From contig NC_026506.1 of the NCBI RefSeq assembly GCF_000182925.2, positions 2,976,001-3,040,000 of the forward strand: a stretch of DNA of 64,000 bases, read 5' to 3'. Shown here piece after piece: positions 1 to 11,310 of the stretch. Source of the stretch: Neurospora crassa OR74A. Its lineage: Eukaryota; Ascomycota; Sordariomycetes; Sordariales; Sordariaceae. Each line of letters starts with the position of its first letter. Position 1 is the first letter of the stretch. Position numbers and translations under genes: made by a program. The notes below the pieces were generated by a model that ran no database searches, had not been told where the DNA came from, and saw nothing but the letters and a program-made list of their open reading frames with translations.

Positions 1-62
1 TAGCAAACCCAACAAACCTTAATTCATTAATATAGTGACTACAAGCGAGATACTTCTAGATT
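1..62 (-). pseudogene. Copia-C gag, distal fragment (continues off left edge)
   Basis: Read on the minus strand, this stretch continues the Copia gag that stops at 51784. It aligns with the part of the Copia-D gag just after the CNCKK-like zinc-knuckle start (around 55185-55250 on plus). The two halves are separated by MULE-1. The frame is damaged by RIP-type changes and the rest of the element lies outside the window. The assignment rests on similarity to Copia-D and on continuity across MULE-1. Confidence 0.6.
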
Positions 63-70
63 CTATCAGG

Positions 71-110
71 TAAAGCCTACCCGCACCCCAACCGTTCCTA
101 CCCGCACCCC
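71..110 (+). repeat. MULE-1 left terminal inverted repeat
   Basis: Two copies of TACCCGCACCCC are separated by AACCGTTCC. The repeat matches the reverse complement of 51736-51775 almost base for base. This end has escaped RIP: CpA and CpC sites remain. It corresponds to the 3' end of the transposase unit, which is read on minus. Confidence 0.85.
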
Positions 111-154
111 ATGTCAACCGACATGTAAAGTATTAGGTTTTAGCGGTAAGTTTC

Positions 155-494
155 TGTCAGGAACGTAGGCGAAAGGTAGGCTGAGGTGACTACGGTCGTG
201 GCTATACGTAGGGGACGGTAAGTTAGGGGTTAATACAAAGATATATTAATAATTACCGACTACAATGAACTACGCTCTATCGAATTTCTTTTATACTAGT
301 GTAAACTCTGTTTATCCGTTAATGAGCGTTGTGGAGCCCCGTACTAGTCTGGCGCCCCAATACGGTACCGGATTATCCTTCCCACGAGCCCGACCTAATA
401 TAAGTATTATTATTATTAATCCAACGCTTCGGCCGACGAAGGGGAGTAGTAACCATTAGGGTACTTTTATATACGAACTTTTAACTTCCTAATA
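155..494 (-). repeat. Gypsy-1 3' LTR
   Basis: This is a direct repeat of 12798-13137 and of the same length. It starts TGTCAGGAACG, and its other end is the RIP-altered CTTCCTAATA. The 64-residue open frame at 265-459 is LTR sequence, not a gene: the same frame recurs in the other LTR. Confidence 0.9.
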
Positions 495-497
495 CAA

Positions 498-508
498 CCC
501 CCCTCCTT
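498..508 (-). other. Gypsy-1 polypurine tract
   Basis: On minus this reads AAGGAGGGGGG, three bases before the 3' LTR. That is the usual place for the primer of plus-strand DNA synthesis. It fixes the minus orientation of Gypsy-1. Confidence 0.75.
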
Positions 509-906
509 ATAGGTTCCGTCCTCGGAACCTTTATAATTAATATTAGTAGGCGCTGCTATAGTGTTATTAAATTAAAATTAATTAAAAGGATTAAAAGTAA
601 TAGTTAGAAAAATATTTTGTAGTAGATCCCGGTTAGGCGGTAGAAGGTATTAGTATTATATTATTATAGTATTATTAGGCTGGAATTTATAGAGTATAGG
701 TAAATATTAATTAATATACTATTTTATAATAAGGATTTAGTCCAGCGATATAGGATACTCGTATTGTATTGCTAGCGAAGGTATAATATTCTTACTAATT
801 AATTCGGGCGAACTATTATTTACTACAACTACCGACGCTATATTCCGGATATTATAACTATTCTGCTACCGGTAAACCGCCCGCTATAATATTGGTATTA
901 TAATAT
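509..906 (-). other. Gypsy-1 3' internal region, unassigned
   Basis: AT-rich sequence between the polypurine tract and a tandem repeat. I recognise no protein domain. It lies at the 3' end of Gypsy-1, downstream of the chromodomain. Confidence 0.5.
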
Positions 907-1150
907 CTATTCTTATAAGCTCCAAATACGGATACAAAACCGGCATTAAATTCAAAAAGCTAACCGGGTTCCCGACCGTTACTAAGATTATTACCCTACA
1001 GCGTACGAGGTGATAAGTATCGTTTTACCTATTCTTATAAATTCCAAATACGGATATTAAATTAATGTTAAATTTAAAGAGCTAACTAGGTTCCTAACTA
1101 TTACTAAAATTATTACCCTACAGCGTACGAAGTAATAAATATCGTTTTAT
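907..1150. repeat. Tandem duplication, 2 x about 122 bp
   Basis: Two units, 907-1028 and 1029-1150, each begin CTATTCTTATAA and end ATCGTTTTA followed by C or T. They share the internal block ATTACCCTACAGCGTACGA. The first unit keeps more C and G; the second shows more C-to-T changes. Copia-A is inserted at the very end of the second unit. Confidence 0.85.
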
Positions 1151-1345
1151 CTTGGACTCGTGGGCACAAGAAGTGTGTTGATTGTGCTAAGCTAAGAACG
1201 AGAAAGGAAAAGAACTGTGGAGGGCTAAAATACATAGTGGTGGCGCCCTAATGGGCCCCACATGCGACCAACCAATTCGGGCATGCCAGTGAATACCAAT
1301 CTGGGCACTCCACACCACAACATTTGGGCGCTCTACACTACAATA
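1150..1345 (-). repeat. Copia-A 3' LTR
   Basis: A 196-bp direct repeat of 7493-7688 and close to 59367-59562. On minus it starts TATTGTAGTG (TGTTATGG in the other copy) and ends GAGTCCAAGA. Its GC content is higher than that of the interior. Confidence 0.92.
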
Positions 1346-1352
1346 CCCCCCC
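1346..1352 (-). other. Copia-A polypurine tract
   Basis: Seven C on plus (seven G on minus) directly abut the 3' LTR, within the minus context GGGCTACGGGGGGG. The same tract abuts the Copia-B LTR at 59563. Confidence 0.8.
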
Positions 1353-2289
1353 GTAGCCCGAAACAAGCTCTATAAATTTATCCTCCCTCTTATTCCTATA
1401 AACCAAGGTATAATCTTTACTAATTACCTTTTCTAATCTAAAGTAGGCCCCTTTTCTTCGTCTATTAATATAGCCAATTAAACTTATTAAAAAATTTTAG
1501 CGCCCGTACTAAGACGGGAAGCTGCTTAGTACTTAGATTCCTACTTAAGGGTAAAATACTAGCCAAAATATCGCTAATCTAACCCTTCTACTGTAAGATC
1601 TATCATTCTACGTAACAATCCCTCTTCTTACTTTAAAACGCTTTAATTATAGTATATAGTCTTCCTTAAACTACCTTACTATTACTAATCCTAATGGGGG
1701 TGCTATAGGGACGCCTATAGTATAGCGGTTTATGTAGGATGCCCGTAGCCGCTACTAATATAAATTTAGAAAGTTCGTGTATTTAACTCCCTACTATTAA
1801 CTTCTTTTCTCTTTAAATATTCAATTATTATACTACTAACCTCTCTCAAATCTCTCTCATCTTTAAATCTTAGTATTAATTATATATATAGCTATTTTAG
1901 GGAAATAGGAGACGTAAGACCGCTGTAAGACGTACTATCTCTCGGTACTATTAATGGTTATTCTATAAAAGGGTATATTATAAGGTATTCGATTAGGGTG
2001 CGTAGAATAAATCGAATTAAATTCCTTTCTTTTTATTTGAAATTTATTTAATTCAACTCCTTTACTCCCAATCTCTCTTTTGCCCGAAATATATTTAAGC
2101 CTATAATATTAATCTTTACTCAAATCCAAATTATTTAATAAAGGAGGTATATTTATCTATTTTTAATAGTTTTATTAAACTATCGGCAATTATATTTTCT
2201 CCCTTAATATAGATAATTTTAAATTCTTTATTTTCGATTTATTCAATAATCTATTTAAAATGAATATCTATATAGTAGTTACAACCCGG

Positions 2290-2670
2290 GACTTTTCAAT
2301 TCAAAACCCGGTCTCTAATATTCTTACTATCTATATATAATACTTTTAAAAGTGGCTATCTATATCTAAGTTCCTCTATTATTTAAAAGATCTATTATAG
2401 TAATTTTACTATTAGGATAATATTAGTAAATTCCGCTTCGATTATACTAGTAGTAACGAAAATTTGCTTCTTAGACTTCTAATATACTGGTCCTCCTACA
2501 ATGAAAACAATGTGTCCTCCAGTACTATAACGGGTTATTAGGTCATTAGTAAATAAAGTATTACCGAATACCTTTAAATCTATATTCGATAATAATATTT
2601 TACCTCCTAGGTTAATTCCTATATTGGTATATTTCGTTAAATATCTAAATAAGTATTTCAATACTAATAT
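2290..2670 (-). pseudogene. Copia-A RNase H remnant
   Basis: The minus-strand frame 2479-2661 reads RYLTKYTNIGINLGGK and then LITRYSTGGHIVFIVGGP. This matches the Copia RNase H block in which a line like 'DTRRSTTGYVFFLGGGPISW' follows the connection domain. Acidic catalytic positions read as Asn, as expected from RIP. It lies at the 3' end of pol, just before the polypurine tract. It is non-functional because the frame is interrupted on both sides. Confidence 0.8.
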
Positions 2671-2699
2671 TAATCTTATTGTTAGTTTGGTATTAGCTT

Positions 2700-3990
2700 C
2701 GTAGAATTTATTAACTATAAAAATAATATCCGGTCGGGTGCCTATCGATAAGTAATTGAGGCTACCGGTCTTCTTAATATATAATTTCTATTATTCTAGT
2801 AATTTATTACCAATCTTATAATCTCCTACTTTCACATTATTCAGCCAAAGTATATTAATACTATAAAAATCCTCGTAATTAAACTTTTTCAGTAAGGTTC
2901 TAATATAGCGGGCTTGTAAAATAAACACTATCTTCTCATTCCGATCTTTATTAATATTAAAGCCTAAAAATATCTTTACCTCCCCTAGATACTTAAGTTT
3001 AAAATATTGGAGGAGTTAATCTTTAATTTCGAAAATAATAATTGTTAATAGTACTATAATAAAGAAATTGTTAATATATAAAACTAGTAATACTCCCTTC
3101 TTTTTATTACTAAATAGGCAAATATCGTCGCTTATTAGCTCAAACCCTATACCCTTTAATATAAGTAGCAATATTTAAAACTAATAAAGAGGACTATTCT
3201 TAAATCTATATAAAACTCTTTTTAATAAATAAACTAGGCGCTAAAGCCCTTTTTATCCTTTTTCCAATCTAGTAGGCTATTCCACATAATATATCTTTCC
3301 TTCTAGAATCCGTATATTCAGAAACGTAGTATTAAAGTCAAACTAGTAATATTCAAAGTCCAATACTGCCATAGTAGCCAGAAAAATCTTTATACTCACT
3401 ATATTAGCTATAGCCGTATAAATATCCTCTACATCCTAGGATCCTTATTCAAAATTACTATAAACAACCCATCGTACTCTAGGTTCCTTTATTTTTAAAT
3501 TATAATTATCCTTTTCGTTATATACCTATTTTCTAGGAAGAATATCTATACCTTCCTTAAGTAGTACTAATTCGTAGACTTCTTTCTCTTCTAGAGCTCG
3601 GAACTGCTTTTTTATAGCTAGTTTCTAGTATATTATAAAGTTAGCTATCTTTCGTACTTTTTTATAATTCTTAGGAATTCCTTCTTAAAGATTATATTCT
3701 ACCTTCGTTGCTATTAAATATAGGAATTCAATATCTATCTCTATTAATCCTCTTTCCCGAAGACTAAAGTAGAAAATTAGAACATTTCTAATTAGTCTAT
3801 TATTACTATTAACTACGATTTATCGTTTAATTAATATACTTAATTGTAGTACGGCTTATCTTCTTGGTCTTCTAATCCTTATTAAGGATATTATTAGTAT
3901 AGTTATAGTTTGATTTATTATTGGATTTTATTCTATTAATCTATCCTATTCCTAATTCTCTATTTAAAATAAATCCCTTAGTAGCTTCAA
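2700..3990 (-). pseudogene. Copia-A reverse transcriptase remnant
   Basis: Minus-strand translation gives Copia RT blocks in order: a fingers region with FDFNTTFLN, then YYVEQPTRLEKG, then LYRFKNSPLYQF. The catalytic loop at 3067-3078 reads YINN where the family has YVDD. It is followed by LKYLGEVKIFLGFNI and IFILQARYI-like connection motifs. Both catalytic aspartates have become asparagine, and stops stand where Gln is expected. The enzyme would have copied element RNA into DNA in cytoplasmic particles. Confidence 0.88.
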
Positions 3991-4739
3991 TAGGGTATTA
4001 TTTATAGGATTTAAAAATAATTACCTCGTATTTCTTTATAATAAGATTGGTTCCTCCTTATCTAAATTGTTTAGGTTAATAAAGGGGGAATAGTCGAAAA
4101 GTTCGAACTCCTCCTTATTCTCTGAATTAATAAATAATTAGAATTAATCATCCTACTTAATTAAATTAATTATATTATTAACCGGTATCGCTCTCTAAAA
4201 TACTTGAGGTTGTATCCTAGTATTCCGTTGTATAGATTTATTTAGAGATTTAGAATTTCTTATTCCTATAGTAAATTACTAATTCTTAGTAGGAGTCTGA
4301 GGTTAAATAAGTAGTGATAGTAACGGTATTGGCGTTTATAGGGCTTCTAGTACTAGGATCCGTAATAGTGTTAGAGGTTCCGGTCCTAAAGCTAGTATTA
4401 TATTAGGTAAGGGTGTCGGTAGTCTTAATTATTCTATTAATTTTAGGTTTAGAGTCTTATCTACGGATGTCCGAACGTATTCCTCTTCCCTTCTTTCCTT
4501 CTCTTTTACCTTTTTAACTTTAGCTCCCTTTATTAAAAGTATTTCTATAGGTTTAAGTCTATTTACTATAATCCAAACTTCTTTCCCACTCTTCAAAACC
4601 TTATCGATATCTTCGATTAGCTAATTAAAAAATACTACTATATAATTAATAACCTATTCCTCCAGAGATTTATCGTCTTTTAATTCTAGAAAACGTACTG
4701 TATTAGTTTTAATAAGTTGCTTATACTCTAGGTCCTAAA

Positions 4740-5750
4740 TATGGAAGATCCTTCTATTTAAATCGGTATATCCTACTAAATAGCCTCTTCTTAAATATAT
4801 AGTAAATTTGTCGCCTTAAATTCGTTTCTACTTCTTAATATAATAGTATATTATATAATAGTACGTCCTTAAGTACTTAATATTGGGTTTGGGATTTAGA
4901 ATGCTTGCAATTCGATTAAGGATTTCGTATAGACTAATATATTTATTATTAGCCTTTATAGGAAGAAGATTTATAATTTCTACTATTAAATTAATAATTA
5001 ATAGCTACAATTCTATTAGAATATTGTATTAAATAATCGTTGCCCTTACTTTCTCTATTATTGCTCTTCCTACTTATTCTAGAATACTATTTATCTATAG
5101 TATATATATAAGTATTTTTATAATTTTAATACCCTCTTATCTTGCCTATATAATAATTTTATTATTTTAGAAGTCCTTAGAACCGAAATTAAATTCCGTA
5201 CTTCCATCTAAGCTAAGAACCTTTACTTTCAAGCCTATTTAGATTTCCACCCATTTCTTCCATTCTTTAATCGTATTAAAACTTTTGCTCTTATCCCTTA
5301 TACCCTTAATCTAGTGGAAGCCTAATACTATATATACGAAGTATATAATATACTTTATACCCAAATGGCCGGCGATATTATAATTCTATATATTAATCCT
5401 CACAAACTCCAAAAGTGCAATTACCACTAAATTTAAAGCTTTATATACTATATTAATAAATTTACTTTAGAGACAAATATTATATTCCTTTCTCCCAATA
5501 TTAACTAACTTAATATTAGTATCCTTATAAACTTTTATAACCTATTCTCTTCCTACGTATATAAACCTATAATATATAGTATTATAATTAATAATTACTA
5601 TTAGAGTTAGCCTAGGCACTTAAACTCTATATTTCTCGTTGATATTTAGAAATAATATAGTTAATAATACTAATAGATTCGCTATTTAATTATACTAGAT
5701 TTCTTCTCAATTCTTCTTAAGGGTAATTCTATTAATTTCCATCGACTACA
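4740..5750 (-). pseudogene. Copia-A integrase remnant
   Basis: Minus-strand reading around 4840-5110 gives VGRAIIEKVRATII, then IELQLLIINLIVEIINLLPIK, then a KQKRIQGDKFTVYLRRGYLVGY-like block (short pieces of one damaged frame). This is the Copia integrase C-terminal half (ARAML..A.LP..LW.EA...A.YL.NR, then GYL.GY). The zinc-binding and catalytic core should lie at about 5150-5750 but is too decayed to mark residue by residue. It precedes RT, which confirms Copia order. Confidence 0.75.
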
Positions 5751-6079
5751 CTATACTACTATTAAAAAAACCCATTATCGTAATTAAATTAGCCGGGGTT
5801 AAAGGGTAGAGTATAGCGTCCTTGATTTCAATTAATATTCTCCTTCCTATTATAGTAAGGAAGTCCAATTCTACTACGCTAATATAATAAAATCTAATCT
5901 TTCTACTATTACCAATTTAATATATAATTAGTCTAGGGAGAAGATATAATTCTATAAACTATTTAATATTATTAAATATATTGGAACTACTTCTACTATC
6001 GAATAGTACTATATCTCGTATTACAATTATTACCTTAGGAATTTATTAGATTTTAATAAAATTAAATTAAATACTATTT

Positions 6080-7400
6080 ACTTAATAAATAACTGGTTCT
6101 AAAGTTGTTAGGAGCTCTAGTAAAAATCCTCCTCCTCCTAAGTATTGTTAAAGGATAATCCTCTAAAATTAAATAATAGATTAGAATTAATATTAAAAGT
6201 AGTAGGTAAATTATTAATATTGGTGTTATTTCCTATAATAATTATAGTAATACTATTATTCTTTTTAAGAGTAGCCGCCTTCGTTTTGTTCTTCTAAGTA
6301 TCTAGGGCTTTATTAGGTTTATACTACTAGCAATCCAGAATTCTAAGAATTTAATAATAACTATAAGGGTAATATTTCAAACCTCTAAAAATCCTCTTCT
6401 AATAAACATTATAATTAATATACTTCGGGCTAACTTCCTCTTCGGTTTTAATATCCTTAGCTACATTTTTAATATTAATTTCAACCTTAATTGCAATTAT
6501 ATTAATATAATTCTTCTAAATATTAGTTAGAGTAGAAAAGTGAGCTAGGAAGGAAACAATTATTAATTTATTCTTATTCATATCCGCAACCTACAGTATA
6601 GCTTTAGTAAGGAACGAATATTTAATAGTATTAAAGAAATTAGTAAATTTAACTATATTATCAATTTTATAATCGACGTCCTTTATACGTTTGTACAACG
6701 CCTACTAACGTATTAAAAAGGCCTCTAAAGTAATAAAAAATATATATTTAATAGTCTAATATTCGTTAAAAACGTTACTCTTAGCTTCGTTAGTAATACT
6801 AGAAATACTACTCTTAATAAAATCGAATAGATACTTAGGGTCGTTATTATCTTCGTCCTAGCCGTTAATAAATAAGGTATTTTAAACCTTTTTATTACGA
6901 ATCGTAGAATAGATAATAGCTATCGCCTTAGTACAATCTATTTACTATTAGAAATAACGTTTCTTATCCTCTATTTTAATTGTATTATTAATAGTAGGTT
7001 TAATAACTTTACTAATAATATAGTACTTAATATTTTATAAAATAAATTCGACCTTCAAAGTACGAACCTAAGCTTCAAGGTTAGATTCGCCCTTTAAAGA
7101 AATAAGAGTAGCTATATTGAAAGATATAGTATTAATACCTCTATTATCGTTAATACTAAAAATATCCTAGGTAACTTAGTAATTTATGTAATTTATATTT
7201 TCGTTTATCAATATTGTAATAGTATAAAGGTAGGCGTATCTTGGGCTACCTACAATTTTCATCGATCTTATCGCTTAATAAATTCTTATTCTTATTCTTA
7301 TTTATTATTTAATAAAAGTTCTTAGGGACTTATAAAAAGGGATTTGTAAATAGTATTTATATATGATATATACCTATTATTATAAAATTATAATTTTAAC
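6080..7400 (-). pseudogene. Copia-A gag region
   Basis: This is the interval between primer-binding site and integrase on minus, where gag and protease lie in Copia elements. The sequence is strongly AT-rich with stops in all frames and I cannot mark a zinc knuckle with confidence. The call rests on position and family organisation. Confidence 0.55.
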
Positions 7401-7477
7401 TCGCGCCCGGTATCGCTTATCTTCTTAATAGCTTTTAGGTAGCTGCGCGTAGTATTGCAATACAATAGATCGCGTGC

Positions 7478-7492
7478 AGAGGGCTTATAACC
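7478..7492 (-). other. Copia-A primer-binding site
   Basis: On minus the 5' LTR is followed at once by GGTTATAAGCCCTC. The same motif (GGTTATRAGCCC) follows the 5' LTRs of Copia-C, -D and -E, so it is a shared tRNA-primer site. The tRNA is not identified. Confidence 0.75.
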
Positions 7493-7688
7493 TCTTGGAC
7501 TCGTAGGTATAAGAAGTGTGTTGATTGTGCTAAGTTAAGAACAAGAAAGGAAAAGAACTGTGGAGGGCTAAAATATATAGTGGTGGCGCCCTAATGGGCC
7601 CTACATGCGACCAACCAATTCGGGCATGCTAGTGAATGCCAATCTGGGCACTCCACACCACAACATCTGGGCGCTCCACACCATAACA
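7493..7688 (-). repeat. Copia-A 5' LTR
   Basis: A 196-bp direct repeat of 1150-1345. On minus it begins TGTTATGGTG and ends GAGTCCAAGA, followed by the primer-binding site. The element's promoter would lie here; no TATA box stands out from the AT-rich background. Confidence 0.92.
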
Positions 7689-7739
7689 TTTTACTTAACG
7701 AAGAGTATTATATTAAATTTATAAATATTATTTAATACT

Positions 7740-8085
7740 TTAAGATACTAATATAATTACGCCCCGTAGTTCCTCTCGTAGGATACTCTCCATTAATTAC
7801 GCCAGGCCCATCGCCGTATTTATTAATACCTTAGGAATATTAATATAATTATCCCCTAAAATTTCTCTTATAAAATACTTTCTATTATTAATACCTATAG
7901 CGTAACTTAATACTCTTATAGGATACCTTCCATTATTTATATCTATTATAGGATATTAATATAATTAAACCCCGAGATCTCTCTTGTAGGACCTTCTTTA
8001 TACTTTAAAGATACTAATATAATTAAACCCCGGAGTTCCGTTTGTAGGGTATTCTCTATTATTTATACCTATTATAACTTACTAT
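7740..8085. repeat. Imperfect tandem repeats in Gypsy-1
   Basis: At least four diverged units of roughly 55-100 bp begin with GATAYTAATATAATTA and go on with a C-run and a CTCTY(G)TAGGA-like block, near 7746, 7838, 7952 and 8006. They lie in the region between the Gypsy-1 chromodomain and its 3' LTR. A second PPT-like string, minus AAGGAGGGGG, occurs just beyond them at about 8097-8112. Confidence 0.65.
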
Positions 8086-8159
8086 AATATTCAAATACAA
8101 TCCCCCTCCTTATAAATTCCATCCTCAGGACCTTCATTCCCTTCCTTCGCCTTTTATAA

Positions 8160-8820
8160 TTCTATATACTATTCCTTCCATAAACCTCCTACATTTATAT
8201 TGTACCTTCCTAATTACTTTCTATTATCTTCGTTTTATTCTCCATATTACTCTCTTTATCCTAATAGTACAATTCCTAATTACTACCACCACTCTCCCTA
8301 CTATAGTCCGAACTACGTACCTTCTTATTTTCGCCCTTCTCTCCTACTTCTTCGTAACCGCTACTATTATTTATTCGTTCTATCCTTCCCCTTTCAACTA
8401 CTACCTTCGTCTCATCCTTCTATTTACCCCCTCCTACTATTTATACAATTATTTAATATTCCTCCTACCTTATATTATTTTACCCACGCTTATTCGAATT
8501 TATATTTACCCGCTTCAATTTATATTCGTATAGGGACCTCCTCTCTTATTTATACAACGTCCCTTCTACCCGCCCTCTTCGCCTCTTCTTCTCTTTCTTC
8601 CTATATCCTTACCTCTGTAATTATATTTACTACCCCCTCTTCTAATAAATTCGTTAGCTTCTCCCCTTCGCCTAACTCTATAGTTACTTTAATTACTCTA
8701 TTCTCCTCGCCTAAGCTAGCCCCCGCTATAAACGTATATACTTTTACTATTATCCTACGTACTAACCCCTACTTCGCCCTCGAAATTAATTAATATACTA
8801 CCCTCTTCCTAATCTTACAC
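8160..8820 (-). pseudogene. Charged coding remnant of Gypsy-1 (unrecognised)
   Basis: The plus strand is open for 197 codons (8200-8793), but its translation is a Tyr/Ser/Leu/Ile string with no domain. The minus strand gives a Glu/Lys/Arg-rich sequence interrupted only by TAG/TAA at positions where Gln would fit. RIP turns sense-strand CAA/CAG into stops but leaves the antisense open, so minus is the likely coding strand. The composition would suit a gag or a third ORF. It lies downstream of integrase, which is odd for gag. No function is claimed. Confidence 0.45.
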
Positions 8821-10050
8821 CTCCTTTCCTACTCCCTCTTCCTTATATTTTACAATTAACTTTTTCCCTTTCCTCTCTTTTACCTTTAATAATATTCGCC
8901 CCCTCGCTTACTTAAAATATAGTATCGCTCTAACCTAAACATTCGCTAGTACCCCCCCCCTTTAATTTATATACTACTATTGGTTTAATTATTAAATATA
9001 TTTACTAAACTAAAAGTAAATTTTCCTTTCTCGCTCCCTTCGTTTTCCTCTTTTTTTTTTTTTCTTTACTAACGCGCTCGCAAAATTCAATAAGAGATCG
9101 CAATATTCATTATCGTAGCGTAGATATATATTGGAAGTCTCTTTAGGTATATATAATTTATAGAACGCTTTATAGGCTATAATAGTTAAAGTTATAACTT
9201 TAATCGATATTAGTACTTCCTTACCTACTTCGGACTTATAGTAGTTACATTAATATATATTAGTATTCTAGGATACAATATAAGCGCATTTTATTAATAA
9301 TAGTCTCCTTATAATATTATTTAATATATTTCGTACTAGTAATTTTAATTATAAGGGCTATTCAAAATTCGGTTATTATACTATCGGTAATATTAATAAA
9401 GATATTAGTATAGTAGTAACGGTTAATAATCCTTCTAATAATAGTAATAATTCCCCTGAATAATAATTATCCTTATATTCCCTTATTCCTATTACCCCTT
9501 CCCCCAATCGGAATACTACTACTTAGCGCTATAATATAAATAAAAGGCTAAAGGTAATAAATAAAAAATTAAATAAATTATTAATATTAGCGAAGCAGAA
9601 GTAAATAGTATAAAATAAGATTTATTAACAATATTAATAGGTATAGTAATATACAGAAGTACTTCTCTTAAAGTTGTAGGTTCTAATCCTATATTGATAA
9701 TAGTAAGCGCCGCCGAAGACTTCTTTATTAGGGTAATAATAAAGAATATAAATTATATTCTTCCTAGCGCCTTATTAATTTTCTATAATAAATCTAATCT
9801 ACCTTCCCTCTATTTATCGCCCTATCTAACGTCTCTACCTTACATCTTTTCATTTATATGTTACGTCTACGTTTTATATTTATATTTTACGTTTTTAGTT
9901 CAAGTTTTTACTTTACATCTCTACTTTATATTTTACATCTACATTTTACATTTCTATTTTACGTCTTATATTTATATTTTATATCTCTACTTAAGTATTT
10001 TTAAATCCTAAATAATTACTATTTACCTTCCTCTAACTAATTAACCCTTA
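8821..10050 (-). other. Gypsy-1 internal region, unassigned
   Basis: AT-rich sequence with a T-run at about 9051-9063 and a repeated TTTACATYT/TATTTTAC pattern at 9840-9990 that keeps a meaningless 105-codon plus frame open. I see no recognisable domain on either strand. Confidence 0.4.
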
Positions 10051-10059
10051 TAAACCTAA

Positions 10060-11310
10060 TAATTAGCCCGCCTCCAGTACGTCGCCGCTACACTTCCCGA
10101 ATTTTATAATCCTTAAAAAAGTCCGGGTAATTTATATCCTTTTATAGAACCTACGAATTCTTATTATCCGGGTACCCCTTCTACTTAACCTATAACTACT
10201 ATTAATAACTAGATTTATAATACTTTACAATTGCCTCAACTTCGTACTAAATATTATTTTCTTCAATATCTATAATTTTTCCTTACAATACCGCCGTAAT
10301 AAGATTTCTATAGTACAATTCCAATAGAGTAATAAAGAATATTAAGTAAATTTAATAATATATAGGGAGTACGAATTCATACATTATCCTCTTTTCTCCT
10401 ACAACTTCAATAATTTAGAACAGCCCTAAAAACTTATCCGACAATTTAGTACTAGGACGGCGTTATTTAATATATTTCGTATTAAGTAGAACCTAACTCC
10501 CTATATTAAACTCCTTCAATCTCCGAACTTTATTATACTATTTCGCATACCCCTAATTAACTACTTCTAAAGCTACTACAATTTCTACCCACCTACAAAA
10601 CAATCCGTTAATCCTATTAATAACCACTATAGGAAGGACCGTCTTCCGCCCTTACTTTAAATCTATTAATCCCTAAGGATAATACCCGGAGTAATTCGGA
10701 TAAGGATTTCCTAATTATAGTATAAAAATAATTATTATACGTCTATTGAGCGAATATAAGTTTTTTAACCTAATCGGTCTACTCTATCCTATAAAAAATC
10801 TAAAAGTATAATTCTAAATTCTAATTCTATCTCTCCGTTTACCCGTCTGTCTAAAGGTACTAAGCTATACTAAGGCGCCTACGGATATCCAAGAATTCGC
10901 AGTAGGTCTTCCAAAATTAGCTCCTAAAAAGGCTACCTCAATTTAACATAATAGAATTTAAGGAGCCGAACTATTAGAATACATTTCCCTACAAGGCGTA
11001 CTTAGTAAAATAATCGACTATTACTAAAATTACATTATAGGTTCGGTTAAATATAGGGTCGAACGCCTTTAGTATTCTAGTAATAAAATTATACGAAATA
11101 TTTTGCTAAGGAATAGTAGGGATAGGCAATAACCCGAGTAGGCTATAGGGTCGGTAATTGCAAAGTTTAGCCTTCTAATAAGCTAGATACTTACGGACGT
11201 ATAATTCAACGTCGGCTGCGATAGTAGGCCAGTCTCTATAAGTCCTTACTAACAACCTCGTTTCTAGGTACAATTGCAATCCACTTACATTATCCTAGGC
11301 GGTTACGGCC
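10060..11310 (-). pseudogene. Gypsy-1 integrase with C-terminal chromodomain
   Basis: Minus-strand reading from about 11230 gives WPTIAADVELYVRK and then an integrase core with NVILVIVDYFTKYA, the usual 'AILVVVDRFSKMA' strand with the first catalytic Asp. Near 10450 the frame reads KLSDKFLGLFKIIE, the 'KL.PKF.GPF.I' block of chromoviral integrases. At 10080-10250 a chromodomain-like run follows: VEAIVKYYKS, QKGYPDNKNS, KDINYPDFFKDY. Chromodomains steer integration to histone-marked chromatin. Frames are broken by stops, mostly at Gln sites. Confidence 0.85.

Larger units (their letters stand above)
1150..7688 (-). mobile_element. Copia-A, Ty1/Copia retrotransposon
   Basis: Direct LTRs of 196 bp (1150-1345 and 7493-7688) enclose the element, with a perfect 5-bp TSD TTTTA at 1145-1149 and 7689-7693. 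On minus, the order is 5' LTR, primer-binding site, gag, integrase, RT and RNase H, polypurine tract, 3' LTR. Integrase before RT is the Copia order. Every frame is broken by RIP-type stops. It is inserted in the 3' internal region of Gypsy-1, at the end of a tandem repeat unit. Copia-B at the right edge belongs to the same family. Confidence 0.93.

Noticed and set aside
8200-8793. 197-codon open frame on plus, the longest in the window
   Set aside because: The composition is Tyr/Ser/Leu/Ile with no domain. It lies antisense to a charged frame whose only stops fit RIP-altered Gln codons. Best read as an antisense shadow.
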